A stretch of DNA of 64,000 bases from an uncultured Burkholderiales bacterium (GTDB lineage Bacteria > Pseudomonadota > Gammaproteobacteria > Burkholderiales > Burkholderiaceae_C): assembly GCA_903949285.1 (NCBI GenBank), contig CAJAYT010000096.1, positions 39,838-103,837 on the forward strand, in the 5' to 3' direction. How positions within the stretch are numbered: the first letter of the stretch is position 1; each line of letters starts with the position of its first letter. The translations under genes and the position numbers were made by a program. Below the pieces are notes generated by a model. It was not told where the DNA came from. It was given only the letters and a program-made list of their open reading frames with translations, and ran no database searches. Shown piece after piece: positions 43,464 through 51,639 of the stretch.

Positions 43464-44087
43464 CTAGTTGTCCAGCCACTCGCAAAGTGGCCCCCATTGT
43501 TCGTAATCACTTGGAAATGCTGCTGCATCAACATCAAATAGAGTTGTTCCCTGGCTAGAGAATCGACTGTAATTTTGTGTGTCCCTGATATAGGTGAGTA
43601 GAAAAATGTTCATCTTCTCCGCAAAATCCATCAGATGATGCCAAGCCTTGGTCCTGGGATTAACTCGCATAGCAACTACTTGGACTTTTTGTTGGTCTTT
43701 GGGTTGCTTACTTTTAAGAAACTGTATGAACTCGTAAGTCGCTTGTATATCGAAGAAGTTAGGTTGAAGGGGTACGAGAATTTTGTCTGCTCGCTCTATA
43801 AGCTTGTCAAGTCTCCAGCCCGAAACGCTGGCGGCTGTATCAATGACCAAGTGAGTCGTGCTGGCGGGAGGTTTTGCCGTAATAACTAAGTCCGCCGGGT
43901 AATCCCAAGTTTGGATGGCCGGGAGTGAAGATGGACGGTTGGATAGCCATCTTTTGGCGGATTGCTGTATATCCGTGTCCCCAAGCAGAACTTGGTGTTT
44001 ACAAGTCGCAAAATACCCCGCAATGTTGGTGGACAAAGTGGATTTGCCAACACCTCCCTTTGGGTTCATTACAACGACTGATTTCAT
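43464..44087 (-). CDS. Orphan ParA/MinD-like ATPase
   Basis: This 207-residue deviant Walker ATPase has NPKGGVGKSTLSTNIAGYFA (Lys10 to Thr17) with the signature Lys at the start of the P-loop. GDTDIQQSAKRWL follows, with THLVIDTAAS as the Walker A' region. No ParB or centromere-binding partner is adjacent. Solitary ParA proteins of this size occur in plasmid remnants, chromosome-encoded cargo positioners and Burkholderiales housekeeping loci. Cargo is unknown. It lies between the coiled-coil gene and the DUF427 gene on the same strand. Confidence 0.85.
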   Translation of the reverse strand: MKSVVVMNPKGGVGKSTLSTNIAGYFATCKHQVLLGDTDIQQSAKRWLSNRPSSLPAIQTWDYPADLVITAKPPASTTHLVIDTAASVSGWRLDKLIERADKILVPLQPNFFDIQATYEFIQFLKSKQPKDQQKVQVVAMRVNPRTKAWHHLMDFAEKMNIFLLTYIRDTQNYSRFSSQGTTLFDVDAAAFPSDYEQWGPLCEWLDN

Positions 44088-44190
44088 GATACAAATTAAT
44101 TCTTTTTATGAGTGCAATCCAAACTCAAAGCTCTGCGGGAGTTATTTGAGTGGATTTAAAGCCTGCATTTTGTGTATCGACCCGGTTGCC

Positions 44191-44472
44191 TCACTCTTTA
44201 ATCTTTACGTCCTTCCAAAATGCAATATATCCCTTAATTTCATTTGCCTCTGGTTTTGGGTCTGGATAAAACCATGCAGCGTCAGCCAGCATCTCGCCGT
44301 TGATACTTAAAGATTTATAACTGGCCTGCCCTTTCCAGGGGCAAGTTGATTTATGATTACTGAAGGCGAAGTATTCCTGAACCAAGGACTCGGGGGGGAA
44401 ATAATGATTCCCCTCCAAAAGTATGGTCTTCTGGCTTTCTGCAATGACTGTATCTCTCCAAATGGCTTTCAT
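44191..44472 (-). CDS. DUF427 domain protein
   Basis: This 93-residue protein matches the DUF427 fold. It starts MKAIWRDTVIAES, has FPPESLVQEYF and the conserved CPWKGQASYKSLS, and ends with AAWFYPDPKPEA and IKGYIAFWK. The family is widespread and its biochemical role is unknown. It diverges from the Pta-fusion gene across 378 bases that contain an FNR-like box. No operon partner is seen downstream within 100 bases. Confidence 0.85.
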   Translation of the reverse strand: MKAIWRDTVIAESQKTILLEGNHYFPPESLVQEYFAFSNHKSTCPWKGQASYKSLSINGEMLADAAWFYPDPKPEANEIKGYIAFWKDVKIKE

Positions 44473-44553
44473 CTAAAAACTCCTCTTAAATAGTCATGAT
44501 TTTGAAACGAGAATTTACCCTCACGTCTCGACTGTACTCTAGTATGGATTTTT

Positions 44554-44567
44554 TTGACTTGGATCAA
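44554..44567. promoter_or_regulatory. FNR/Anr-like box in the DUF427-pta intergenic region
   Basis: TTGAC-TTGG-ATCAA matches the FNR-family consensus TTGAT-N4-ATCAA at nine of ten positions. It is 82 bases upstream of the divergent DUF427 start and 284 bases upstream of the pta-fusion ATG. Oxygen-responsive control of one or both units is plausible. The rest of this 378-base region shows no credible gene. Confidence 0.5.
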
Positions 44568-44850
44568 GCTAATATGCCCTCGTTTATTCGTCCTAGCATT
44601 TAACTCCCGACTAGAATTAATACATCCTGCGAGATGATGGTCTTTGGGTGCAAAGTAGTGCAAAAATCAATCATTTTCGGCTGAGCCAATGATCTGACTA
44701 TCAGTTTGGACCAGTGCTAGGTCAAGCTCCATCAAGGCATCCCTTTGCGCCGAGATCGATCTGGGAGTGCCGAGGCAGAACACATTTGTGGATACCACGT
44801 TCACATCCTGGTGCAAATATCCAATTTTCAACCGAAGAAGTAAGAATCAT

Positions 44851-46266
44851 ATGCAAACTGAGATCAAGATTGACCCCCAATGGATGAATAGCTATACCTA
44901 TGATCAGATCCAAATTGGAGATACTGCAAAGGTCGTACGCACTTTAACTTTAGAAGATATTCAAGCATTTGCGGCTGTTTCTGGAGATACAAATCCAGCC
45001 CATTTGGACCCTGCGTTTGCGGGTGCGTCCATTTTTCACGGTGTTATTGCACACGGAATGTGGGGTGGGGCCCTGATCTCCAGTGTTTTGGGGACTACCT
45101 TTCCCGGTCCAGGCACGATCTACTTGGAGCAACAGCTTCATTTCTCCCGTCCCATACGTATTGGGGATACTGTGACGGTGAGCGTTACTTGCAGTATCAA
45201 AAACGATGCCAAAAAGATCATTGACCTAGACTGCTTGATTGTCAACCAAGAGGGAGCTAAGGTGATGTCAGGGGTTGCAAAAGTTTTGGCGCCCACCCAA
45301 GCTCTCAAGATGCCAAGAGTTCAGGCCTCGCACATTACCCTCTTCAACCCTGAGGCTAGGCATAAAGAGCTCCTTAGCTTGGGGGCGGCATTGGATCCAG
45401 TTAGTTGTGCTGTCGTTCATCCCTGTGATGAGGACTCGCTAAGGGGCGCGATTGACTCCCACCGGGCTGGTTTGATAAAAGCGGTTCTGGTGGGTCCGCA
45501 AAAGCGAGTGCAAGAACTTGCTGAGCAATTCGGGATTAACTTAGAGGGTGTTCAGTTCAAGGATACCCCCCACAGTCATGCTTCAGCTGCATTGGCCGCA
45601 GAAATGGCGGCAAGTGGTGTGGTGGAGTGCTTGATGAAGGGGAGTCTTCACACGGACGAGGTCATTCATGCTGTGTTAGCTCAAACAAAACTTCGAACAT
45701 CTAGGCGGATGTCCCATGTTTTTAGGTTTGATGTGCCCATGTACTCAAAGCCCTTATTCATCACCGATGCGGCGTTGAACATTGCACCCAACCTAATGGA
45801 GAAAAAAGATATCATTCAAAATGCCATATCTCTGTGTGAAATATTAGGCGGAGCACTACCGCGCGTTGCAATTTTGGCAGCAGTTGAAACAGTAAATATG
45901 GGGATGCCCTCTACTTTAGATGCGGCCGCACTGTGTAAGATGGCTGACAGAGGACAAATAACGGGTGCGATATTAGATGGTCCCCTTGCATTTGATAATG
46001 CGGTCTCACCTCATGCCTTGCAAATCAAGCACATCCAGTCATCTGTAGCTGGTCAGGCTGATATATTGCTTGCACCAGATTTGGAATCGGGCAACATGAT
46101 GGCTAAGCAACTCGAGTATTTAGGGGGCGCGACAGCGTGCGGCATTGTATTGGGTTCACGTGTACCTATTGCTTTGACGAGTAGAGCTGATAGCGCAAAT
46201 ACCAGGGCCGCTTCAGCGCTCTTGGCTAAGCTGTGTGCCCATCATTACCGTAAGCACCCCCTTTAA
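44851..46266 (+). CDS. pta: Bifunctional MaoC hydratase-phosphate acetyltransferase
   Basis: This 471-residue fusion has an N-terminal MaoC-like hydratase domain (about residues 1-150; FAAVSGDTNPAHLDPAFAG). A phosphate acyltransferase domain follows (about residues 165-471; MKGSLHTDEVIHAV, GQITGAILDGPLAFDN and GSRVPIALTSRAD). The ATG at 44851 (MQTEIKID) behind GAAGAAG is chosen over a 28-codon upstream extension. It precedes acetate kinase by 21 bases. The pair interconverts acetyl-CoA, acetyl phosphate and acetate, or butyryl equivalents, giving ATP. This fusion is common in proteobacteria. Confidence 0.92.
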   Translation: MQTEIKIDPQWMNSYTYDQIQIGDTAKVVRTLTLEDIQAFAAVSGDTNPAHLDPAFAGASIFHGVIAHGMWGGALISSVLGTTFPGPGTIYLEQQLHFSRPIRIGDTVTVSVTCSIKNDAKKIIDLDCLIVNQEGAKVMSGVAKVLAPTQALKMPRVQASHITLFNPEARHKELLSLGAALDPVSCAVVHPCDEDSLRGAIDSHRAGLIKAVLVGPQKRVQELAEQFGINLEGVQFKDTPHSHASAALAAEMAASGVVECLMKGSLHTDEVIHAVLAQTKLRTSRRMSHVFRFDVPMYSKPLFITDAALNIAPNLMEKKDIIQNAISLCEILGGALPRVAILAAVETVNMGMPSTLDAAALCKMADRGQITGAILDGPLAFDNAVSPHALQIKHIQSSVAGQADILLAPDLESGNMMAKQLEYLGGATACGIVLGSRVPIALTSRADSANTRAASALLAKLCAHHYRKHPL

Positions 46267-46287
46267 TTGATTCATTGATCTTAAACT

Positions 46288-47523
46288 ATGGCTGTTTTAT
46301 CTGTCAATGCAGGCTCTTCAAGCCTGAAGTTTGCACTTTATCCGCTCGACACAAAGCTTCTTGGCGAACCCTTGTTGATAGGACAATTTGAGCGCCTAGA
46401 AGCTTGGGACGGAACCCTTGACTTATCCCTTACTCATCCGAGAGTGGCAATGCTCAAATATAGCCATCAAGGCGCGAAAGCTCAATCCCTTGAAATTGCA
46501 TTGAATATGGGGACTGACCCCTTTGATGAAGCAATCAAAGTGCTCAAGGGCTTGATAGATGAGAGTCTGGGTCAGCAGGTTAATGTAAAAAGATCGTTGA
46601 GTGCAATCTCACACAGAGTCGTGCACGGTGGATCCCTGTACAAATCTAGTGTGGTAGTAACCCCTGAGGTGCTAGCACAGTTAAGTACTTTAAACCCACT
46701 GGCCCCACTTCATCAGCCTCATAACATTGCAGGTATTCAGTCCTTTGTTCGTTCCTTCCCAAATACGACACAAGTGGCCTGTTTTGACACGAGTTTTCAT
46801 ACGACGCTTGGAAAATTGGAAACAACCTTCGCCATTGAGCAAAAATTAACGGATGCGGGAATAAAACGGTACGGCTTTCACGGCCTGTCCTATCAATACA
46901 TCAGCCAAAAGTTGAGTGAATTAACGGGTAAATCCAAAGGTAAGGCAATTTTGGCGCATCTGGGTAACGGTGCCAGCCTTTGTGCAACAAATGCAGGCAA
47001 AAGTGTAGCTACGACGATGGGATTTTCTGCTCTTGATGGACTCATGATGGGCACAAGAAGTGGATCTGTAGATCCAGGTGTTCTCTTGTATTTAATGGAT
47101 CAGGGCTGGAGTGCTAGAGAAATAGAGACTTCTTTGTACAAGAGGAGCGGCTTGTGTGGGGTCTCGGGTCAAAGTGCAGATGTCCGAACTTTGAGAGCAA
47201 GTCAAGACCCTAATGCGGTATTTGCGCTACAGCTATTCACTCACCGTGTCGTTAAGGAGGTGGGTGCTTTGTGCGCCGTATTGGGCGGTATTGATCTTAT
47301 TTGCTTCTCCGGCGGGATTGGCGAGCATGATAGCGTTTTAAGGCGTGACGTTTGTCAACAGCTGGCTTGGCTTGGGGTCGTGATTGATGAAAAACTGAAT
47401 CAACTTGCAACACAAGATCAGGCTTTATTAATAAGTCAGCCCAAGAGCGCGGTACAGATCTGGGTTGTTCCAACCGATGAGGGTAGGGTGGCGGCGCAAG
47501 AGGCGATTCGACTCACTGCCTAG
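46288..47523 (+). CDS. ackA: Acetate kinase
   Basis: This 411-residue ASKHA-superfamily kinase has NAGSSSLKF at the N-terminus, HRVVHGG, CFDTSFHTTL, LAHLGNGASLCA and GTRSGSVDPGVLLYLM. The late FSGGIGEHD completes the site. It converts acetyl phosphate and ADP to acetate and ATP, or the reverse. It follows the Pta fusion by 21 bases and is surely co-transcribed. Propionate or butyrate kinase activity is possible. The FNR-like box upstream of the operon may link it to low oxygen. Confidence 0.95.
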   Translation: MAVLSVNAGSSSLKFALYPLDTKLLGEPLLIGQFERLEAWDGTLDLSLTHPRVAMLKYSHQGAKAQSLEIALNMGTDPFDEAIKVLKGLIDESLGQQVNVKRSLSAISHRVVHGGSLYKSSVVVTPEVLAQLSTLNPLAPLHQPHNIAGIQSFVRSFPNTTQVACFDTSFHTTLGKLETTFAIEQKLTDAGIKRYGFHGLSYQYISQKLSELTGKSKGKAILAHLGNGASLCATNAGKSVATTMGFSALDGLMMGTRSGSVDPGVLLYLMDQGWSAREIETSLYKRSGLCGVSGQSADVRTLRASQDPNAVFALQLFTHRVVKEVGALCAVLGGIDLICFSGGIGEHDSVLRRDVCQQLAWLGVVIDEKLNQLATQDQALLISQPKSAVQIWVVPTDEGRVAAQEAIRLTA

Positions 47524-47568
47524 ACAAAGTGGGGGAGGCGAACGCAACCTCAAAGCATTTGTAAAACG

Positions 47569-47952
47569 TTAGAACTGTTGAATTTGTTTGGAATTCTTGC
47601 CGTAAGAACTTGCGTTGTACTGTTGAATGGTGATGTAGCTGTTTTTGTGCAAATCACCCAGTAAATGGTTGAATTGTAAGAAAGTCTCTTTAATAAACTC
47701 AGTCTTGTCGGTCTCGTTTATTGTGTTGCTATCTGCCAAGAAGACACTCATCAGTAAACAACTACTGGATTGATCGCTTAGCAAGGTGTTATGAGTAACC
47801 CAGTTACCTCTGTCTATGTATTCAACTAAAGTAAGTGAGGATTCGGGGTCTCCCTTGAAATAACGCGCATCCAAAGCCCTTAGGATCTTGGCGATGGATG
47901 ATGTGGTTTTATGGGATTCTTTGCCGCTAATTTTTATGTTGAAAGTGGTCAT
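47569..47952 (-). CDS. Uncharacterised protein (127 residues)
   Basis: I recognise no family. It has a mixed alpha/beta composition, no signal peptide and no Cys cluster. The N-terminal half contains DARYFKGDPESSLTLVEY and the C-terminus is Gln/Ser rich. It is the last of a likely three-gene minus-strand operon beginning with the hemerythrin gene. It converges on ackA, separated by 45 bases. An operon role in oxygen or nitric oxide response is only guilt by association. Confidence 0.55.
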   Translation of the reverse strand: MTTFNIKISGKESHKTTSSIAKILRALDARYFKGDPESSLTLVEYIDRGNWVTHNTLLSDQSSSCLLMSVFLADSNTINETDKTEFIKETFLQFNHLLGDLHKNSYITIQQYNASSYGKNSKQIQQF

Positions 47953-48005
47953 AGCTCACCTTTGTCTCAAGGAACAGGGATCTTAATTTATTAAGTCTTA
48001 TTCTC

Positions 48006-48206
48006 TCACGAAGTTTTATTGATTCGCGCCATTAAATATTTTAAATTGTCTACGGAGGCCTTGTTCATGGGGGTAAATTGGTCTATGTATGGACAAGAAT
48101 TTTCCTCGTAACAAGCCCCCTGTACGATGCATTCTTCAAAGCTTTGCGCGGTATGAACGTACTTCTGAATTTGTGGGCAGTAAACGCTAGAGCTCTCGTT
48201 TTTCAT
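48006..48206 (-). CDS. Small Cys-containing protein (66 residues)
   Basis: It contains four Cys in the pattern YCPQIQKYVH, EECIVQGACYEENSC with a following Pro-Tyr, suggesting a small metal- or disulfide-binding protein. I recognise no family. I use the ATG at 48206. The frame extends to a TTG at 48254 that would overlap the hemerythrin gene by 20 bases, and neither start has a decisive ribosome-binding site. It lies between the hemerythrin and 127-residue genes. Confidence 0.55.
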   Translation of the reverse strand: MKNESSSVYCPQIQKYVHTAQSFEECIVQGACYEENSCPYIDQFTPMNKASVDNLKYLMARINKTS

Positions 48207-48234
48207 GCTGTAGTAACTCTTTTCAAACTTTAGA

Positions 48235-48816
48235 TCAAGAATTTCCAAAGCCAATAGGGGCTGGAGTGATCTGAGTGATATATGTAAACAATTGATCGTA
48301 TTCGGATTTTCTGGGAGAGTCGTGTCCTAGTAGATCAAAATTGAGTGAAAATTCCTCATCCAATATCGCCCATTCTTTTTCGCTGAGGACTTTTAATGCC
48401 TCCGGAAGGATAAGGTTCTCTTCAAGTTGCATGTGTTGCATGTAAAAATTAATATACTGATTTGAGAAGTGGTTGAATTCATCCCTCTTCTTATCGCCCA
48501 GCATTTCCCAAGCTATGAGTAGGTGCTCAAGTTCTCTAATTTTGTATTCGCCGTATTTGTGGTCAATTTCTAACTTATCAATCAAATCCTTGATCTGGGG
48601 TGAGCGCTCTCTTACAAATGGGAACAGTAGAGTTGATTCCTTGGGGTGGTGTTGCTTTTCGGGAAATTCATCAATATAGAACATCATAGCCCTCAGGACT
48701 TTGAAAAATAATTCCTCGTTATCCTCTGGGCCCCGCTTGACCATCAAGCTCATGGATTGCAACATTGCTGAGAGCGAGGCATGTTCTTGTCTAATAATTT
48801 GTAGTGATTGGTGCAT
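48235..48816 (-). CDS. Hemerythrin-like domain protein
   Basis: This 193-residue four-helix protein has candidate di-iron ligands spread as expected: His12 (RQEHASL), His56/57 and Glu60 (KQHHPKES), His86 (EIDHKYGE), His128 and Glu132 (QHMQLEEN). Hemerythrin-like proteins of this type bind oxygen or nitric oxide, or take part in iron-sulfur repair. An FNR-like box lies 81 bases upstream, consistent with control by oxygen or nitric oxide. It is the first gene of an apparent three-gene operon with two small unknown proteins. Confidence 0.85.
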   Translation of the reverse strand: MHQSLQIIRQEHASLSAMLQSMSLMVKRGPEDNEELFFKVLRAMMFYIDEFPEKQHHPKESTLLFPFVRERSPQIKDLIDKLEIDHKYGEYKIRELEHLLIAWEMLGDKKRDEFNHFSNQYINFYMQHMQLEENLILPEALKVLSEKEWAILDEEFSLNFDLLGHDSPRKSEYDQLFTYITQITPAPIGFGNS

Positions 48817-48896
48817 GAACTTATCTCCAAAGGGATGATCTCCCTGACCTAACTCTTAATGTAAGTCTTACTTTACAGATCTAGACTGGGTTAGGT

Positions 48897-48910
48897 TTGA
48901 TCTAAGTCAA
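48897..48910. promoter_or_regulatory. FNR/Anr-like box upstream of the hemerythrin gene
   Basis: TTGAT-CTAA-GTCAA matches the FNR-family consensus at nine of ten defined positions and lies 81 bases upstream of the hemerythrin ATG. That distance allows activation at a class II position if the transcript has a roughly 35-base leader. Outside this box and the 11-base repeat at 49116, the 403-base gap to xdhB shows nothing I can support. Confidence 0.55.
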
Positions 48911-49115
48911 GGGCGATTGAGTTTCACCAATTTACGCTTGTGCAACGGGGCGAATTTGGCTCTTACCACTTCATGCAATTTGGATGATCTTTGAATAGGG
49001 CGTTCATTCAATGGTTAAATTTAATGCCTTAAGCTTGAAATCCATTACTAATTAATCCTTTTTGAGTGTCTAGATGAAGCGCCGCCTAAGTTTCAACTGC
49101 ATATGAACAGGTGAA

Positions 49116-49137
49116 TCCATGATGAGTCCATGATGAG
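49116..49137. repeat. Tandem duplication of an 11-base unit
   Basis: TCCATGATGAG occurs twice in direct succession in the gap between the hemerythrin promoter and the end of xdhB. It is a simple local duplication with no visible function. Confidence 0.6.
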
Positions 49138-49219
49138 TAGGAATCCAAGCTAGACAGTTGAACCTGACAATTAGCGTAGCGCTGGTAATAGTGATGGTAT
49201 TTTTAAATGCGGTTGAATC

Positions 49220-51544
49220 TCAAATAGCACGCATCGCGCGCAAAATACGCTCTGGCGTTGCGGGTGCTGCGAGCTCAATTCTTTTTTTCTCAAGCATCTT
49301 GTCCTCAAGTCCAGCGCTTACAGCCTCTTTCAAGGCCTCAAAAACGCTAATAGCAAGCATAAACGGTGGCTCTCCAACAGCCTTGCTGCCAAACACGTTG
49401 TCCTCTAAATTCGGTTCTTGCCAAAGATCCACGACGAAATGTTTAGGTGTGTCACCCGTTGTTGGAATCTTGTAGGTACTGGGGGCATGGGTGGTCAACT
49501 TACCCTGTGCGTTCCAGACAAGCTCCTCGTTTGTCAACCAACCCATACCCTGGATGAATCCTCCTTCAATCTGTCCTAAGTCGATCGCGGGATTGATGCT
49601 TTTGCCCACATCTTGCAAAATATCAACTGCAATCACACGGCTCTCGCCTGTTAATGTGTCCACTGCAACCTCTGTGCAAGCAGCGCCGTACGTGAAATAG
49701 TAAAAAGGCCTGCCAGTTAAAGTTGTCTTGTCATAATGAATTTTTGGAGTTCTGTAAAAGCCATCGCTCCAAAGTTGAATCCGGTTTGCATAGGCTAGTT
49801 GAACGACCTCCTTGAAGGGGCGATTGGTACGGGGAGTTTTGATGAGCGAGTCCTCAAATACCACTGCTCCTGCTCCGCATTGGTCCAAGCCGCTAACAAA
49901 AGCTGCTAGATTGTTTTTGATTTGACGCGCTGCGTACTGCGCAGCTCGACCGTTTAAATCAAAACCCGAGGATGCAGCTGTGGCAGAAGCATTGGGTATT
50001 TTGCTTGTATCCGTAGCTGTTACGCGAATCTGATCTAAATCAATGCCCAGTTCGCCAGCTACTATTTGAGCAACTTTCGTGTGCAGGCCTTGACCCATTT
50101 CAGTTCCGCCGTGATTGACTTGTACACTGCCGTCTGTGTAGACGTTCACCAACGCGCCAGCTTGATTGAATAAGGTCGCTGTAAAGGATATTCCAAACTT
50201 AACAGGGGTGAGGGCAATGCCGCGTTTTATGAACGCATTCACGGCGTTCCACTGTGCAATCTCTTCTCTGCGCCGCAGGTAATTGGAGCTTGTTACCAGC
50301 TTATTGATCAAGGGCTCAAGGATATTATCCTCAACGGTCATTTGGTAATGCGTTACGCAGCGCTTGCCTGCGGTGCTAGGCTGATAGAGATTAATCATCC
50401 TGACCGCAAGCGGGTCTAATTCCAATTCCCGTGCAATCTCACCCATGATGTGCTCAATCACGATCATGCCTTGTGGGCCACCAAATCCTCTGAAGGCAGT
50501 GTGACTTTGGGTATTGGTTTTGCAACGGTAGGAGGTGATATTTACATTTTCTAGAAAATAAGCGTTGTCGGCATGAAAGACTGCGCGGTCTGCAACTGGA
50601 CCAGACAGGTCAGCACTGAAGCCACAGTTAGACGCGAGCATCAATTCAAGACCCTTCATCAATCCGGCCTCATTGAAGCCAACTGTGTATTCATAGTAAA
50701 AAGGATGGCGCTTGCCGGTGATGAGGAAATCCTCATCTCGGTCAAGCCTCATTTTGACGGGACGCTTGAATTTGTTGGCGGCAAGAGTAGCCCATACCGC
50801 GAGGTGGCCCCCCTGGGTTTCCTTCCCCCCGAAACCACCTCCCATCCTTTTGCACTCCACTCTCACAGCATTCAAATCGATACCGAGTGCGTGCGCTACC
50901 CAGTGCTGAACTTCACCGGGGTGCTGTGTACTTGAGTGAATCAACCACTGGGACTGCTCTAAGGGAATTGCATATGCAATTTGACCTTCTAAGTAAAAGT
51001 GCTCTTGTCCGCCGACCTCTAATTTTCCGCTGAGCGTGTGTTCTGATTGTTTTATTGCCTCAAACGGCTCACCTCGTTTCACATGCACTGGGGGGAGCAC
51101 AAAGCTTTTTAACGCAATAGCTTCTTGTATGGTGAGTACCGGTGTTTGTTCTTCAATGTCGCACACAACTTTTTGGGCTGCACACCTGGCGTGCATCACA
51201 GAGTCTGCTACGACAAGTCCAATGACTTGTCCCACATGGCGCACTTCATCAACAGCAAATATAGGCTCATCGTGGGCAAAGTTGGCCAACAATTTATCGC
51301 CCTTTATATCGGCAGCGGTGACGACTCCAAAGACGCCGATTGAGCTAAGAGCTGATTCGGTATTTATACTTTTAATTCGACCATTTGCCACCTTACTCAT
51401 GATAGGAGCCGCGTAAAGGGTTCCTTTGATCTCGGTAATATCGTCAACGTAGATTGCGCTGCCACTGACTTGGGCTCGCGCGCTTTCATGAAAGTGAGAT
51501 TTACCCATTGCACTGGTCTGAGATAGATTGGTAGTGGTGGACAT
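49220..51544 (-). CDS. xdhB: Xanthine dehydrogenase molybdopterin-binding subunit
   Basis: This 774-residue large subunit of a molybdenum hydroxylase has YVDDITEIKGTLYAAP at the start and the molybdopterin-binding CKRMGGGFGGKETQGG. It also has TAFRGFGGPQGM, GTEMGQGLHTKVAQ, and the catalytic Glu region KAVGEPPFMLAI near the C-terminus. These patterns fit bacterial XdhB, which hydroxylates hypoxanthine and xanthine to urate. It follows xdhA by 95 bases. The usual third gene, xdhC (cofactor sulfuration), is not downstream here and must lie elsewhere if present. Confidence 0.93.
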   Translation of the reverse strand: MSTTTNLSQTSAMGKSHFHESARAQVSGSAIYVDDITEIKGTLYAAPIMSKVANGRIKSINTESALSSIGVFGVVTAADIKGDKLLANFAHDEPIFAVDEVRHVGQVIGLVVADSVMHARCAAQKVVCDIEEQTPVLTIQEAIALKSFVLPPVHVKRGEPFEAIKQSEHTLSGKLEVGGQEHFYLEGQIAYAIPLEQSQWLIHSSTQHPGEVQHWVAHALGIDLNAVRVECKRMGGGFGGKETQGGHLAVWATLAANKFKRPVKMRLDRDEDFLITGKRHPFYYEYTVGFNEAGLMKGLELMLASNCGFSADLSGPVADRAVFHADNAYFLENVNITSYRCKTNTQSHTAFRGFGGPQGMIVIEHIMGEIARELELDPLAVRMINLYQPSTAGKRCVTHYQMTVEDNILEPLINKLVTSSNYLRRREEIAQWNAVNAFIKRGIALTPVKFGISFTATLFNQAGALVNVYTDGSVQVNHGGTEMGQGLHTKVAQIVAGELGIDLDQIRVTATDTSKIPNASATAASSGFDLNGRAAQYAARQIKNNLAAFVSGLDQCGAGAVVFEDSLIKTPRTNRPFKEVVQLAYANRIQLWSDGFYRTPKIHYDKTTLTGRPFYYFTYGAACTEVAVDTLTGESRVIAVDILQDVGKSINPAIDLGQIEGGFIQGMGWLTNEELVWNAQGKLTTHAPSTYKIPTTGDTPKHFVVDLWQEPNLEDNVFGSKAVGEPPFMLAISVFEALKEAVSAGLEDKMLEKKRIELAAPATPERILRAMRAI

Positions 51545-51639
51545 AACTTTGGTACTAGCGCCTGTGAGGGGCTAATTGATGAATGGATATGAAGGGGCTT
51601 AGATTACGGAGTTGGGCTATTCTCATTCAGCACACGGCG

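Noticed and set aside
44767..44850. A 28-codon N-terminal extension of the pta fusion
   Set aside because: The extension has no family similarity, and the ATG at 44851 has a good ribosome-binding site.
49158..49475. A 105-codon plus-strand frame at the end of xdhB
   Set aside because: It overlaps the conserved XdhB C-terminus and lacks a ribosome-binding site.
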